Part shown: positions 49,836-62,845 of the stretch, piece after piece
Layout of the letters: each line of letters opens with the position of its first letter
How positions within the stretch are numbered: the first letter of the stretch is position 1
NCBI GenBank assembly: GCA_037957365.1
Contig: JARHVA010000460.1
Location: 2,176,001 to 2,240,000, forward strand
Source of the DNA: Torreya grandis
Taxonomy: Eukaryota; Streptophyta; Pinopsida; Cupressales; Taxaceae
Length of the DNA: 64,000 nt
Reading direction: 5' to 3'
Translations under genes and position numbers: made by a program
The notes under the pieces: model-generated
Told to the model about the DNA's origin: nothing
The model's input: the letters and a program-made list of their open reading frames with translations, nothing else
Databases searched by the model: none

Positions 49836-52597
49836 TGTTGTCCCCCAAAAATATCACTCATTTTTGGGACAACATTTGGACTATTTTGGTACTACAGATC
49901 AAAATTGTCTCTTCCCTTTTCAAAATTTGTCCTGGGCATTCAAATTCCTCATTTTTCAAGCTTCTCAAAAATCTATGGACTCTGCAGGCTTAAATCTACG
50001 GACTCAGTAGGAAGAGAAAATCTACAGACTTAGCAGGAAGAGAAAATCTACGGACTCTACAGGCCATGTTCAATGGGCTTTACAGGTTGATTTCTACAGA
50101 CTTGATTTCTATGGACTCTATAGGCAGGTTCATTTCTATAGGTTCAAAGGCTTCTGCAGGCGAGTTCAACCAAAAAAATCAGTTTCTAACACTTGGTCAT
50201 TTTCAGGATTGGTTCAGTGCCTTGGTTCAATAAAAAATCTCCATCGGCAAGCATCTAAGCAAAGAAGGCTTGAACCATTGAACCATTGAACCACTTTGCT
50301 TTAAAGGTTCAATGAGTTCAAGGTTCAATTGGTTCAACACTTTTGGTTCAACGACGGGTTCAATCAAAGGAACGGTTCAATGGCTTGGTTCAACCAAGCG
50401 GTTCAATGCTTTATTTCACTCGGGTGGTTCATCCGCTTTGTTTCAACACTTTGGTTCATCCTTTGGTTCAATCAAATGGTTTGTCAGTCAGTTCAAGGCT
50501 TCGTTTGAACCATTGAACCAAAACTTGGTTCAACGGTTGGTTCAAACAAATGGTTCAAAGGCAAGTTCAATCAAGTGGTTCAATGCTCAATTCATACGCT
50601 TGGTTCATTCAATTGAACCATCAGCGTGAACCATTTTGGTTCAAAGCTTGGTTCAACGGATTGGTTCAATGAAGTGGTTCAACAGTTGGTTCATCGGCTT
50701 GGTTCAACGCTTTACTTCGTTCGCTTGGTTCAAAAACTTGGTTCAATCAAAGGGTTCATCAGCTTGAACCATTTTGGTTCAACCAAGCGGTTCAATGTTT
50801 GGTTCAACCAAGCGGTTCAATCAAACGGTTCAATAGTTGGTTCATCACCTTGGTTTAAAGGAGCAGTTCAAATGCAAAAGTTTAAGAGAGCTTCTCGAAG
50901 GACAAGTGCCCTTATGGAGGGAACTTGGATGACAAAAGTACCCTTCAAAAGGGTCATTTTCAAAGAAGCCTCAAAAGGTAAATACTTTCACATTTCTATT
51001 TAAGTTAGCCAAAAAATTCTAAGGCATAATTCCTTCGGACAAAAAGTTTGAAAGAATTCGGAGAAGCTGCAGGCAAAAAGCCTGAAGAAATAACCAAGGC
51101 AAACGAAATTTCCTTAGACTTTTTGTCCGTGGGAAATTTCCATAGACTTTTTTGTCCACGGAAATTTGTCCATAAAGAAAGCCCAGGGAAAATACTTGTG
51201 GGAATTGTTCGCAGGAAAGAGATAGTCTGCTAAGGAAAAGGCCACGAGAAACTTCTAAGGTAAAGGCCACCGAAGGACCCTAAAGGGTAGGTGCCCTTAG
51301 AGGACTCTCGGCTACCAAATAGAAAGACACCTCCTTGAAGCTAAAAGGTCATCTTCCCTTTGGGAAGACGTGAAATAAGAAATCTAAAGGAAGAACTTAG
51401 CTATCTGTGAGAGAATGCTGAAACTCGAAGGCCATCCAAAGACCGCCTGAAGGACAGATACCCTTGCGGGGGGGTTCCTCCCGACCCAAAATAGATAATT
51501 TATTAAGGCTCAAAAGGGTAGGTTCTTTCTGGGAAAGTGCCAAATAGAAAATCCTAAGAAGGACCAAGGGGTGCCGCACTCCAAGACAACAAATTCAAGA
51601 CAACAAACTAGCCGTTGAAAACATAGTGACAGGCGCGCGAATGTCAATTTTAAAGCTCATAAAATAGCCATTGATCCTTTGAATCTACAGACCTGAATGC
51701 ATTCACAAGCTTTAAGGCCAAGACAAATAAAAAGTGAGAAAGGAACAGAACAACAAATTGAATCCAGGACCCGATTTAATTAACTAGAAAGGGAGGAACG
51801 ATGAAGGTAGGATCAGATTGCCAGGTGGACATTGAAAGTTGCAAACTTTCAATAATGTGACTTGTTTCTTTGCATTGATAAAATCAAATGGGTAAACGCC
51901 CCTAAGTTCCAACCTGTCTTCTTAACAGATTCCAATGTAACATGATGTGTTACTGTTCCCGAGTCCTTCTTGAAGAGACTATATAAGGGACTCTCTTCTA
52001 TTGTAAATATATCTTTTTTTGACAATCAGAACAAAACTCTGCCCAAATTGAAAGACACTTATGAGACTTTGAGCTCAGTTTGTTTATCGTATTTTGTTAT
52101 TGGAATAAGAAAGCAAGTGGTTTTTCAGACTTTGTGCTGTAATATCTTTGTTATTGAGGAAACTGTTCTTATGTCTTTTTCCTTAATATATCTTTTGTTC
52201 CTTTAATTCAACAAGCATAATTAGTGACAACAGTCAAGAAGGTGTCCTAAAGAGTCAACTCTGGAGAGACTTTGTGCCCCCATAATTGCCTTTAGTGTGT
52301 TTTCTTTTCATTTCTGTGTAAAGGACCTTAGGGCGACTTTGTGCCCTCATTGTCCTTTGTATCTCACTCTTGAGCAATTCAGGGGTAGACTTTGTGCTGC
52401 ATCTCAATTTGCTAGTTATTACATCCTTTGTTATATTTTGTTGTTACTACCTGGAGTATTCTTGTGGCTTGCTGAATAGTACTTCTGAAAGAAGAGTGCT
52501 TTCTATCATTTTCCTTGAGTTTCTCCTTTGATTTGCACACATCATCTCTGAAGAAAGAGAGATGGATGGTTTGTCCTACCCTTGAGTATTATTTTCT

Positions 52598-52665
<68 letters not shown>

Positions 52666-52805
52666 AACCTCCCCTTGATGAGAGGAGAAATCAGTCCCAT
52701 TCTGATGTGGTAAACCTACACATTTGGACGACTAATCTTCCTACTTTGGCTGATCATACCTATTTTGTTTATCAGTATGCTGATCGAAAAAATATTCAAC
52801 CAACA
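49836..52805 (+). repeat. 3' LTR (2,970 bp) of the non-autonomous element
   Basis: Collinear with the 5' LTR, including the terminal hairpin, 26-bp repeat, GGTTCAA block (about 50,270-50,870) and TATA box (51,979-51,988). Most of the length difference is a TA tract of about 62 bp at 52,600-52,662, against about 12 bp in the 5' LTR (about 46,386-46,397). Confidence 0.95.
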
Positions 52806-52810
52806 CTAGT
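52806..52810. repeat. Target-site duplication CTAGT, right
   Basis: Matches 43,611-43,615 exactly. Confidence 0.9.
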
Positions 52811-53805
52811 AAGCTAGTGAAGTTTGTCTCACTACTTAGTACCATCAATACGAGATCCAATTAACATGAGTATAATCAATATATTCATACATATTACATC
52901 CTACTATTAATCATAAAACATGCTAGCACATGAATAATAAAAAAACATGCATTTAGTCTGTCAAATGTATGAATGAATCTCCATAACATTATTTAACAAA
53001 TAAATAATAAGAATACAAATTACAGTTCATACCAATTGGGTATATCTTATATTTAAACTGCATACTCAAGTTTCGTAAGTAGATATAAATGTAGTATATT
53101 TTATAACAAGCACTAATATCATGATTCATCATTTAAGTACACTTTACTCAAGTTTTAACTACCAAACATAATAATGAAGTCATAATTGTCATGAAGTCAT
53201 ACTCTTTCATTTAAACAACAAGCTATATTTTTAGGTGGATGTATGCATGTATAAATAGTATCCAATCCTTTGGGCATCTATGACTCAATTTTAATTAGAC
53301 AATAAAACTATAACTATATGCACACCGCCCAATGTGAAATATATATAACATTTGCCTGCTAGTACCTATGATTTCATATCAATATATTTTATATATATGA
53401 GCCCTTGTACACGCTAAACATATTCTTAACCTGTACCACATATAGATACTCAAGCAATATACACACATGATATATGAATATCAATAATGTTTTATACCTC
53501 TAATCAATACTTTTCAAACATTGTAACTTCCTATTGTAAACGACCATCACAATACATTAATATTCCCATATTGTTAAATAACCAGGTATTATAGACAATA
53601 GACTATTTATAGTCATATTTAAGTCATATCATCATCAAACATTTATATTGCTTACTATCATAATACCTAGATTGATATTTTATTACACAATCTATTGTTA
53701 TACATTCACTTAGTCCAATGTTATACGATGTCTGGAATGCTCTAATGCATGGCTTATCAATCACTAAGTCATAATAATATTTTATGATTTTGAGTGGTCT
53801 CATTA

Positions 53806-53889
<84 letters not shown>

Positions 53890-55082
53890 TTACATAGCTT
53901 AAATATATCAGCTAAGACAAAATCAAAATAATGAACCATTGAAAGTGATGGGTTTCAACTTTTCCATCTTTGTCTAACCGATCATGGCATTTCAAATAAT
54001 CAAGTGTCTAATGAATAGGTTACTCCCTATCACTATGCCTGCATGTGTAGTTTATGTAACTATGACCTACTCTTGTTATTTCATTGTATATAAACTATTG
54101 CATTAAAATAAGTCATATACGATAACTCTAATATGTAGAATATAACATCATTTTCTAAGCATATAATTCATTGTATTCTTTATACTACAGATATATATTA
54201 GTGAATAAATAGTGAATGATACACCATTCACTGAGCATATAAACTATTTGATAAATATGTCTGCTGTATATGTTTATCGCTTACTCATTTTAGAGTTTAG
54301 TTGTTTACTTACTATATATTTTAATTCATTGACTCTATATAAACTCTAACATTCTATCACTTATTCTCACAGTATTAGAATCTATAAAGAGGTTCATATT
54401 TAGCAATGACATAACTTGCATGTCATCTAGTCATGATACAGTTCAATATAATAATTATTTTTGGATACTGTATGGATATTAACCTGTAGTTGGTCCGCTA
54501 ATCGTATATATTCCTTCACAAAAATATGTGGTAGAATACCATCATGAATACATGAATATGGACATTATAATACTTAAATATCTAGGAAAGGACATTTATA
54601 TCTATATTCCATATGCCATATGGATCCATTATATATGTTGTATATGCAAATTTCAGTATTATAAACCAACATTAATGTTATATAAGGTATAACGATCTGC
54701 TAAGAAGCACAAGATGTTACCATTTAAAATATTATCAAGAAGATATAGCTATATACAATGATCTAATATAAGTAGCTCCACATAACATATCATTATAAAC
54801 AAATCATTTCCACTTAGATCAGATACCTAAAACATCTACAGATCAACTATTTGTAGTGCTATATTTCATAGTTCAATATTTATAGTCTTGTATATACGCA
54901 AGTTGCTTCATATAATAGTTTTATATATCATAATTCGCTGAATGTATAGAAATCATAATGTATGTGTATAGATACAAACTCATTGTATGTATCGTATTCC
55001 TATTATACAATATATATTACAACTTAAATTATATATACTTGTCTGTATTACACCATATGTTTTCTAGTATGTTTATCATTAG
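52811..55082. other. AT-rich DNA, no recognised gene
   Basis: It would have been continuous with 42,891-43,610 before the LTR element inserted. It holds a (TA)n tract at 53,808-53,887. No ORF with a known domain. Confidence 0.6.
53808..53887. repeat. (TA)n microsatellite
   Basis: An uninterrupted TA tract of about 80 bp. Confidence 0.98.
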
Positions 55083-55537
55083 TGTAGGTTTTTATTTTTC
55101 CCTATTTATTTATTAGGGAAATTGTATTTCTTATGCATACTTGGAGTTTTCCTACATTTGTGGGATAGACTAGCTTATGTGGAGGTGTGTGTCATAGATG
55201 TGTCATAAAAATGTCATAAGTAACTCCCTTGATGGGAGTTACTTCTCTATTCGTAGCACCTTGTCACCACCTTTCATGGAGGAGTAACAGTCTATTCTAG
55301 GGGTGCCTTGTTCACCTTTTGTGGAGGAGTTACTTACGTACTCTCCTATATGAATTCCTCACTTTGGCCATCTCATGTTAATCAGATTTTGGTTTTCTCC
55401 ATTTTGTCTTGTGCAATTTATCTTCTTATGTTATTTTCAAATTGATTTAGCATCTATGTGGTGTGCACTTGCTTCAACTTGTGTGATCACGTCTCCATTG
55501 CACTTGCATTATCTAGATTCTGGCAATAACTCCAATA
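55083..55537 (+). repeat. 5' LTR of the copia element
   Basis: Starts TGTAGGTTTTTATTTTTCCC. The end is set just before the primer-binding site; the terminal CA is not clear. Confidence 0.88.
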
Positions 55538-55549
55538 TGGTATCAAAGC
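55538..55549 (+). promoter_or_regulatory. Primer-binding site (initiator Met tRNA type)
   Basis: TGGTATCAAAGC, one base different from the common plant copia site TGGTATCAGAGC, placed directly after the 5' LTR. Confidence 0.85.
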
Positions 55550-56858
55550 AAGAATAGTAATTGTGTGTATGGTTATGCTTTTAGTTCATTTTGAAATCAA
55601 GAGGAGTGGAGTTGTCTTTGTTTTTTTTAATTTTCTAGATCTGATCTAAAATAAATAAAAAATATATCGTTTCTAGTATCGTTTTCTTGGGAATCTTTGG
55701 CCTTTGGGTGTCTTGGTTGTCTTCACTTCAGGCGCTGGTTCAACAGTTACCCTTGGCGCCATTGTTGTGTGCAAGGAGCAAAGGGAGGAGCAGCTCTAAG
55801 CAACTTTAGTTCCAGCAGTAAAAGTCCTTCCTTCTAGCCACGCCATTAGCTGTACGGCATCCAAAAGAGCCTTCAGTTCCAGTAGCAGTAGTCTGCGCTC
55901 TCCAACAACTGACCAGGGCGTACGACGCACAAGTCTGTGCCAACTTCAGCAACGCCTTCAGTTCTGCTATGCCTCAGGCAGTCTTTCTACCTTATTTTCT
56001 TGCCTAGCAAGGCGCCAAGCAGGGCATACGGCATCCAACAGGTCTGCACATTTATTTTTTTGTTTTTTCTGAGTTAAAATTCTAGACTGTGCTATTTTGG
56101 TGCCCCTTCCTTACTTGGCATCCCGTGTGGCACCCCTTGGACACTTGGCAATCCTTCATTATGTCTATGTTTCATTATTTTCAGTTTAAAATTAACTTGT
56201 AAAACAAAAATCAGTCAATTTGACTGAATATTTATTTTTTTAGATAGTTTTGTAATTTGGGGGTTTTTCATTTTAAACTTGTATCTTCAACCTACGAAGA
56301 CGAAGGGTGAGGCCCGGGTTGGCGAGAGGCCAATTCCCCCTCACACAAACCTCCTTTAGATTTCTCGTTCTATGCCGAATCCAATGAGTGGTTGGAAGGC
56401 CAGTTTCTCTCTCAAAATATGCATTTTTTTTAATGTTTTAGTGCTTTTTTTGCAAAAACACTAGTTTACGGGAAAATAGAATCTTTAATATCTTGCAAAC
56501 GGTAGCTCGGATTTGGATGCCATTTTTTGTAAAAGTGTTTGTAATTCAATTATCCATAGTGTAGGCTTGTTATTTGTCAAACACACACTAGTTTATAAAG
56601 TGCGAAAAATTTGGGTCTCTCGAGATGCATTTTTGGCTGAGTCCAACGTCCTTTTTGCTTTAGTCTTGCACTGATTGCTCTAAGACGCATTCTCGGCTGA
56701 GTCTGACGTCTTTTGAGTGTGCACTTGCATATATAAGGGGCTCAATATTTTGGGGGGGTGTGATTTTTTTTACAACTTGCAAATATTTGCTTTCATTTTC
56801 CTTTCTGCATAAATTCACAACTTGCAATCAACACAAATTCACCTAAATTCAGCTAAAA

Positions 56859-58274
56859 ATAGATTATTTTCAACTTAAACCCCTAACACCCTTCAAGTAT
56901 CATGAATGGAAGGTTAAAATGTCAATCATTCTTAGAAGCAAAAGGTTGTATAGGATCACCATGGGTACTGAAGTAGAACCCAACACTGATGCTGAAAAGG
57001 TCAAGTGGTACAACCGTAGTGATGAAGTCGATAGATTAATAAGCTTGTCTATGTCTCCAGAACTTCTCTTCCATCTAGAGTCCTCTCAGACTCCCAATGA
57101 CATATGGGACACCTTAGAAAAGTTATTTGGGAAGCTTGATGAGATGAGAGGTCATGAGCTCGAAAACGAACTCATAAGTCTAAGTCCTAGCAACTTTGAC
57201 ACCCTATAGGACTTCTTCACTAAGTTTAAGGCCCTAAGATTTCAATTTAAAGAATGAGAGATAGAGAAGAAAGATGATCAACTCATGCTTTCTATTCTCG
57301 CAAAGTTAGGTTCAAGCTATTCAGTCTTTGTCTCCACTTTCCATGCCACAAAATGTGCCCTTGGCACTACATGGAAAATGCCTTCTTTGGATTCATTCAT
57401 TGTCGACTTGACTAGGGAGCAAAATAAGCTAATTCAAATGGGCACAATGAAGTCTACTCAACCCCAAGCTTTGATAGATGGAAATGGTAAGGACAAGACT
57501 TCAACAAAGGAGAAGAAGAAAAAGAACAAAGACCAGGAGAAGAAGAAAGAAAATACCAATCCTGCCAAAAACAACACTAAAACTTCCTCTTCCAATGCTA
57601 AACCTAAGAAGGAGAAGGTTAAGTGTGCCTATTGTAAAAAGATAGGGCATGATGAACACAAATGGATGAAGAAACAAATAGATCACCTAACTCATCTTCT
57701 AGAGAAGAACAACATAGGTGCTCCTGAGTCCATCAAGCAGAATTCTTCTACCCAAGATTCTACCAAGGCAAAAGGCAAGGGTAAGGAGAAAGAAAAGGCC
57801 AAGGCCCTTATAGATACAATAGCTTCCACATCTTCATGGGTCATCGACTCGGGTGCTTCTTACCACATGGGTTCTTCACTAGTTGAGTTTTCATCTTTAG
57901 AGCCTTGTAGCATGACTTCAATTAGTTTGGGTGATGACACATCAATTTTTGTTGTAGGGAGAGGGTTAGTTGAAATGGAAGGAGGAACATTCAATAATGT
58001 TCTAAGTGTTCCTTCTCTTTCAACCAATCTCCTATCAGTGTACAAAATCACTCACATTGGTCAGGGCATGAGAGTTGAGTTTTCACCAAATTCAGTGGCT
58101 ATCAGGGAGTTGCATAGTGATACTATAATGGCAGTGGGTAGGGCAGATCACCAAGCCAGGTTATACACCTTCTCACATTTTGCATCAGATTCTTCTCCAA
58201 TAGCATTGCTGACTCATTCATATGGAGTTATCAAATTGTGGCATGAGCGGTTTGGCCACCTTAACTACCACTAA
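56859..58274 (+). pseudogene. Copia gag and protease
   Basis: One frame with TAG at 57,207 and TGA at 57,255. Homology begins before the first ATG (56,919): TPFKYHEWKVKM is in frame and the original start may be ATA at 56,859. Gag shows LSMSPELLFHLESSQTPNDI and WDTLEKLFG (UBN2-type core), a Lys-rich stretch (57,490-57,620) and a zinc knuckle CAYCKKIGHDEHKW, whose last Cys is Trp (57,663). Protease follows with WVIDSGASYHMGSS (DSGA at 57,846-57,857, intact). The integrase-leading motif LWHERFGHLNYH closes the segment before TAA at 58,272. Confidence 0.9.
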
Positions 58275-59413
58275 CTTGAGCAATTTTGCAAAAATGACAT
58301 GGTCATTGGCTTGCCTTGTGTCCAATTCTCTAAAGGACTTTGTGAGGGGTGTTCCCTTGGGAAGCATCCAGAAGCAAAATTTGACAAAGGCAAAGCTTGG
58401 AGGACTTCACAACCTTTGGAGTTAGTCCACAGTGATGTATCAGGACCCTTTCCCAAACCATCTTTCACAAGGGCCAAGTACATCCTCACTTTCATAGATG
58501 ATTTCTCTAGGTACAATTGGATATATTTTCTCAAACAAAAGTCTGAAGTGTTTGAAAATTTTCTAGACTTCAAGGCTCTTGTTGAGACACAGAGTGAGAA
58601 ATCCATCAAGGTTCTTCGAACTGATAATGGAGGGGAGTATGCCAGCGTCAGGTTTTAATAATTTTACACCACATAGGGGATTGATTTACAGTGCACAGTC
58701 ACTTATAGTCCTTCATAGAATGGGGTTGAAAAATGCAAGAATAGGTTCTTGAAAGAGATGGGTAGCTGTATGATTCACTCCAAATCCTTAGCACCACAGT
58801 ACTGGGATGAAGCCATCAATTGTGCTTGCTACATTCAAAACAGGGTTCCTCACAAAGCTTTGAAAGGGATAACACCCTTTGAAGCTTGGCATAAAAAGAA
58901 ACCTGATGTTGAGCACCTTAGAGTTTTTGGATCCCTAGCCATGGCCTGCATTTCGAAGAAAAAATGCAAAGCTATGGAATGACAGTCCAAGCCTTGCATC
59001 TTTATAGGATATTTGGATGGTATTAAGGCATATCACCTTCTAGATCCAGTCACTCATGAGTTGTTCATCGAGAGAAGTGTCCACTTTCAAGAGAGTCCTA
59101 GAAACTCAACACTTGAGACTTCTTCTCCCTCATCCGATCTACTTTTTCATGATGATTCCTCATTAGATTCAGATCAGCCACAATAGGTTCTTGAGCCAAA
59201 GACATCTTCTTCTTCTTCAAGTTCAAACAACGAGGACGGTGATGCAGAATCATCCACCTCTAGTCAGTCAGAAGATGAGGAGTTAGCACTTGACTCACCC
59301 ACTTCTGGGCCACTTTGGGTCAGATAGACACTTGAGAGTGTTGGCACTTGGGCAGGAGATCCTGTAGATGATAGATGTAATAGGGGGATTTTTAGAGAGA
59401 TCCACATGCCTTT
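58275..59413 (+). pseudogene. Copia integrase
   Basis: Same frame as gag. It has CEGCSLGKH (end of the HHCC zinc finger), [12 protein letters not shown] and [11 protein letters not shown] (first catalytic Asp), then [13 protein letters not shown] (second Asp). Two stops follow near 58,656-58,662. The third catalytic block reads NGVEKCKNRFLKEM, where NGVxERKNR is usual, so the catalytic Glu is displaced or lost. The C-terminal part YWDEAINCACYIQNRVPHKA, FEAWHKKKPDVEHLRVFGS continues with further stops at 58,980 and beyond. The frame then shifts at a T-run at 59,411-59,416. Confidence 0.88.
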
Positions 59414-60982
59414 TTTGCTTCAGTTTCAGATCCACAAACTTTTAGAGAGACATTGGGGGTACCTGAGTGGGATAGTGCTATGGAGGAAGAATATTATTCC
59501 TTAATCAAAAATCACACTTGGGATTTGACTTCACTTCATAAGGGAAGAAAGATGGTTCGATGTAGGTGGATATATTGAACCAAGTTTGTAGCAGATGGGT
59601 CGGTTGATAAGTACAAGGTGCGATTGGTCACCAAGGGTTTCTCATAGGTGGCAGGCATTGACTACTCAGAGACCTTTGCACCCATTGCAAAGATGACTTC
59701 TATCTGACTCACCTTGGCTATTACCACAGGACATGGTTGGGATGTGCATCAGATGGATGTGAAGAGTGCCTTTCTTCACAGAGACTTAGAGGCAGAGATC
59801 TACATGGAGCAGCTACCAAGAATTGTTCAGGATTCTTCCTTAGTATGCAGACTTAAGAAATCTATCTATGGCCTCAAACAGGCCCCTCGGGCTTGGTATG
59901 CCAAGATGGATTCCTTCCTTCTCACAATGGGTTTCACTAGGTGCCATTCTGATCCCAATGTGTACTTCTTGTGGCAGGATGATTTGCTCTTGATTTTGGT
60001 TCTATATGTTGATGATCTTTTGATCATCGGGAGTTCTTCATCAGCTATTGCAGCAGTGAAGGCATCTCTCCAAGATATATTTGACATGACAGACTTGGGT
60101 TTGTTGCACTACTTTCTTGGCATCGAGATGTCACAGTCAGATTCAAGGATTTCTCTTGCACAGCCTAAGTATGCTCTTGACTTATTGGCTCGGTTTCACA
60201 TGACTGATTGCAAGCCATCTTTGAGTCCTTTTCTATCAGGAGTCAAGCTTAAGGCTAATTGTTCTTCACCATTGGTTGATGCCACTCGGTATCGACAACT
60301 TGTTGGTAGTCTCATCTACTTAACTCACACCAGGCCTAACATATCATATATAGTGGGACTTATTTTCAGATTCATGCAAGAACCTCATGAGTTACATTGG
60401 AAAGCAACTAAGAGGATCTTGCATTACATATAGGGTTCACATAGATACAAGATTCATTACAGATTTGGCATAGAGATTGACTTGGCTGGATATACAGATT
60501 TAGATTGGGCTGACGATTCACAGACTCACAAGTCCACTTTTGGTTACAGTTTCTCTCTAGGTTCTGGTCTTATCAGTTGGTCTAGCAAGAATCAGAATGC
60601 TATTGCTATATCATCCACAGAGGCAGAGTACAGGGGAGCTGTTAATGCATCTACTGAGGCTATTTGGATTCAGGGGATACTTTTTGAGTTTGGCATTCCT
60701 ATCAAGCAGCCCACCATTATTTATTGTGACAACCAGAGTACCATTCAGATTTGTAGGAATCCAATTCAACACCAGCAGACCAAGCACATAGAGATTCACA
60801 TGCATTTCATTCAGGAGCTTATTCATAGTCAAGTCATTGACTTGATATTTTGCCAGTCTTTGGAGCAGGTTGCAGACATCTTCACCAAACCTTTCACTGA
60901 AAGTAAGTTCATTCATCTACAAGCTCTTCTTGGGGTGCGGTCCACATTTGTAGTAGCATCATCTTCAGGTGGGGCCTTCTAG
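59414..60982 (+). pseudogene. Copia reverse transcriptase and RNase H
   Basis: Continues one frame over from integrase after the T-run. RT begins FRETLGVPEWDSAMEEEYYS, with stops before 59,714, then an open stretch 59,714-60,430 with HQMDVKSAFLHRDLEAEIYM, KKSIYGLKQAPRAWY and YVDD at 60,005-60,016, all intact. TAG at 60,431 interrupts before RNase H (60,482-60,979), which keeps YTDLDWADD, STEAEYRGA, CDNQSTIQICRNP and VADIFTKP. All RNase H catalytic acids appear present. The frame ends at 60,980. Confidence 0.92.
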
Positions 60983-61159
60983 CCTCTTCTTTTCTTTTGT
61001 CTCTCTTTTGGGGGGGAGTTTTTTTCCTACGAGTTTTCTCCTTTTCTCTATCTTATGGGAGATTGCATTTGTACATGGGTACCTCATCAGGCCTAGTTGC
61101 CGAGACCTATTTTATATTTCCACACTGCCCACCTAAGCTGCGCTTATGGGGGGTATTAG

Positions 61160-61623
61160 TGTAGGTTTTTATTTTTCCCTATTTATTAATTAGGGAAATT
61201 GTATTTCTTATGAATACTTGGAGTTTTCCTACATTTGTGGGATAGGCTAGCTTATGTGGAGATGTGTGTCATAGATGTGTCATAGGTGTCATAAAAATCT
61301 CATAAGTAACTCCCTTGATGGGAGTTACTTCTCTATTCTTAGCACCTTGTCACCACATTTCATGGAGGAGTTACTGTCTATTCTTGGGGTGCCTTGTCCA
61401 CCTTTTGTGGAGGAGTTACTTACGTACTCTCCTATATGTATTCCTCACTTTGGCCATCTCATGTTAATTAGATTTTGGTTTTCTCCATTTTGTCTTGTGC
61501 AATTTATCTTCTTGTGTTATTTTCAAATTGATTTAGCATCTATGTGGTGTGTACTTGCTTCAACTTGTGTGATCACGTCTCCATTGCACTCGTATTATCT
61601 GGATTCTAGCAACAACTCTGATA
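61160..61623 (+). repeat. 3' LTR of the copia element
   Basis: Matches 55,083-55,537 with a few substitutions and an insertion of about 10 bp (about 61,284-61,293, a duplicated GTCATAGGT-like segment). Confidence 0.9.
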
Positions 61624-61641
61624 TATATGAATGTTTTCTGG

Positions 61642-61920
61642 TATGAAGTTCGATCTACATATATGTTTAGTTTACTATGCATGTAAACAATTCATTTTAA
61701 ATATGAACATATAGTTTTCTCTATCTAATCAGGTGATACCACATAGACTAAACTTGACTGGTTTTTACCAAAATTGATTTACAAACCATGAGTATACAGA
61801 ATTCAATTAAGTGGCCTACTTGACAAATTTGCTTCTCCTTTCCCTTGATCTCTTATCTTCTCCCTCTTTTCTTCCGTGCCTTCTCTTTTCACTTATGTCT
61901 TGCCTTACGCTATCCTCTCC

Positions 61921-61990
<70 letters not shown>

Positions 61991-62266
61991 GTTCGATCTA
62001 CATATATGTTTAGTTTACTATGCATGTAAACAGTTCATTTTAAATATGAATATATAGTTTTCTCTATCTAATCAGGTGATACCACATAGACTAAACTTGA
62101 CTGGTTTTTACCAAAATTGATTTATAAACCATTAGTATACAAAATTCAATTAAATGGCCTACTTGACAAATTTGCTTCTCCTTTCCCTTGATCCCTTATC
62201 TTCTCCCTCTTTTCTTCCGTGCCTTCTCTTTTCACTTATGTCTTGCCTTACATTATCCTCTCTTGA
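61642..62266. repeat. Tandem duplication of 343-bp period with a (TA)n junction
   Basis: Units start TATGAAGTTCGATCTAC at 61,642 and 61,985 and run to TATCCTCTC(C/T)TGA. The tract at 61,924-61,987 (TA) separates them, and a shorter TA tract (62,267-62,290) follows unit 2. Confidence 0.95.
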
Positions 62267-62393
62267 TTATATATATATATATATATATAAACGGGAGGGG
62301 GGGGTCGGTAGAGGGGAGAGGTGCAGAAGGCAGCTTTAAAGGAAAGCACAAAGCTCATAAGGAGGAAGAAAAACTAATCATAATAGAAATCGG

Positions 62394-62394
<1 letters not shown>

Positions 62395-62489
<95 letters not shown>
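62395..62489. repeat. (TA)n microsatellite
   Basis: An uninterrupted TA tract of about 95 bp, the longest in the window. Confidence 0.98.
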
Positions 62490-62490
<1 letters not shown>

Positions 62491-62628
62491 CTGCCTTCTA
62501 CCCCGTGTCCCTCCGCCCTCGCCCCTTCCCCTTTTTTTTAATTTATCACTTAATTTTTTTCTTTTTCCATAAGTTTTCTTTAAAGCTTTTAAAGGTCAGC
62601 CCCACTTTTTATTCTAAGTATAAATTTT

Positions 62629-62710
<82 letters not shown>

Positions 62711-62845
62711 CTGCCTTCTACCTCGTGTCCCTCCGCCCTCGCCCCTTCCCCTTTTTTTTAATTTATCACTTAATTTTTTTCTTTTTCCATAAGTTTTCTT
62801 TAAAGCTCATCCCCACTTTTTATTCTAATTATAAATTTTCCTAAC
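62491..62845. repeat. Tandem duplication of 220-bp period with a (TA)n junction
   Basis: Units start CTGCCTTCTACC at 62,491 and 62,711, with TA tract 62,632-62,706 between. Unit 1 has an extra TTTTAAAGGTC near 62,590. A short inverted match (AGAAGGCAGCTTTAAAG) lies at about 62,325. Confidence 0.93.

Larger units (their letters stand above)
43616..52805 (+). mobile_element. Non-autonomous long-LTR Tat-type element: gag, protease, RNase H-like, no RT or integrase
   Basis: A complete insertion: LTR 43,616-46,550, interior 46,551-49,835, LTR 49,836-52,805, flanked by the 5-bp duplication CTAGT. Both LTRs start TGTTGTCCCCC and end CAACCAACA. The 3.3 kb interior carries gag, a retropepsin and an RNase H-like remnant, then sequence of unknown origin up to the 3' LTR. 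No reverse transcriptase, RT-linked RNase H or integrase is present, so movement would have needed enzymes from a partner. It resembles the gag-bearing non-autonomous elements described in plants, with protease and RNase H added. LTRs differ by very roughly 8-10% by eye, so the insertion is old. Confidence 0.9.
55083..61623 (+). mobile_element. Ty1/copia retrotransposon, nearly complete but inactivated
   Basis: LTRs at 55,083-55,537 and 61,160-61,623 (about 455 and 464 bp, roughly 95% alike by eye) flank an interior with tRNA-iMet-type primer site, gag, protease, integrase, RT and RNase H in copia order. A purine-rich tract (ATGGGGGGTATTA, 61,146-61,158) precedes the 3' LTR. Several stops and one frameshift inactivate it. 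No 5-bp target duplication is visible. The interior 5' leader (55,550-56,858) is non-coding and includes a 27-bp imperfect repeat (about 56,619 and 56,680, GGCTGAGTC core). Confidence 0.93.

Noticed and set aside
57501..58609. Antisense ORFs in the copia interior
   Set aside because: Shadows of gag-pol on the opposite strand.
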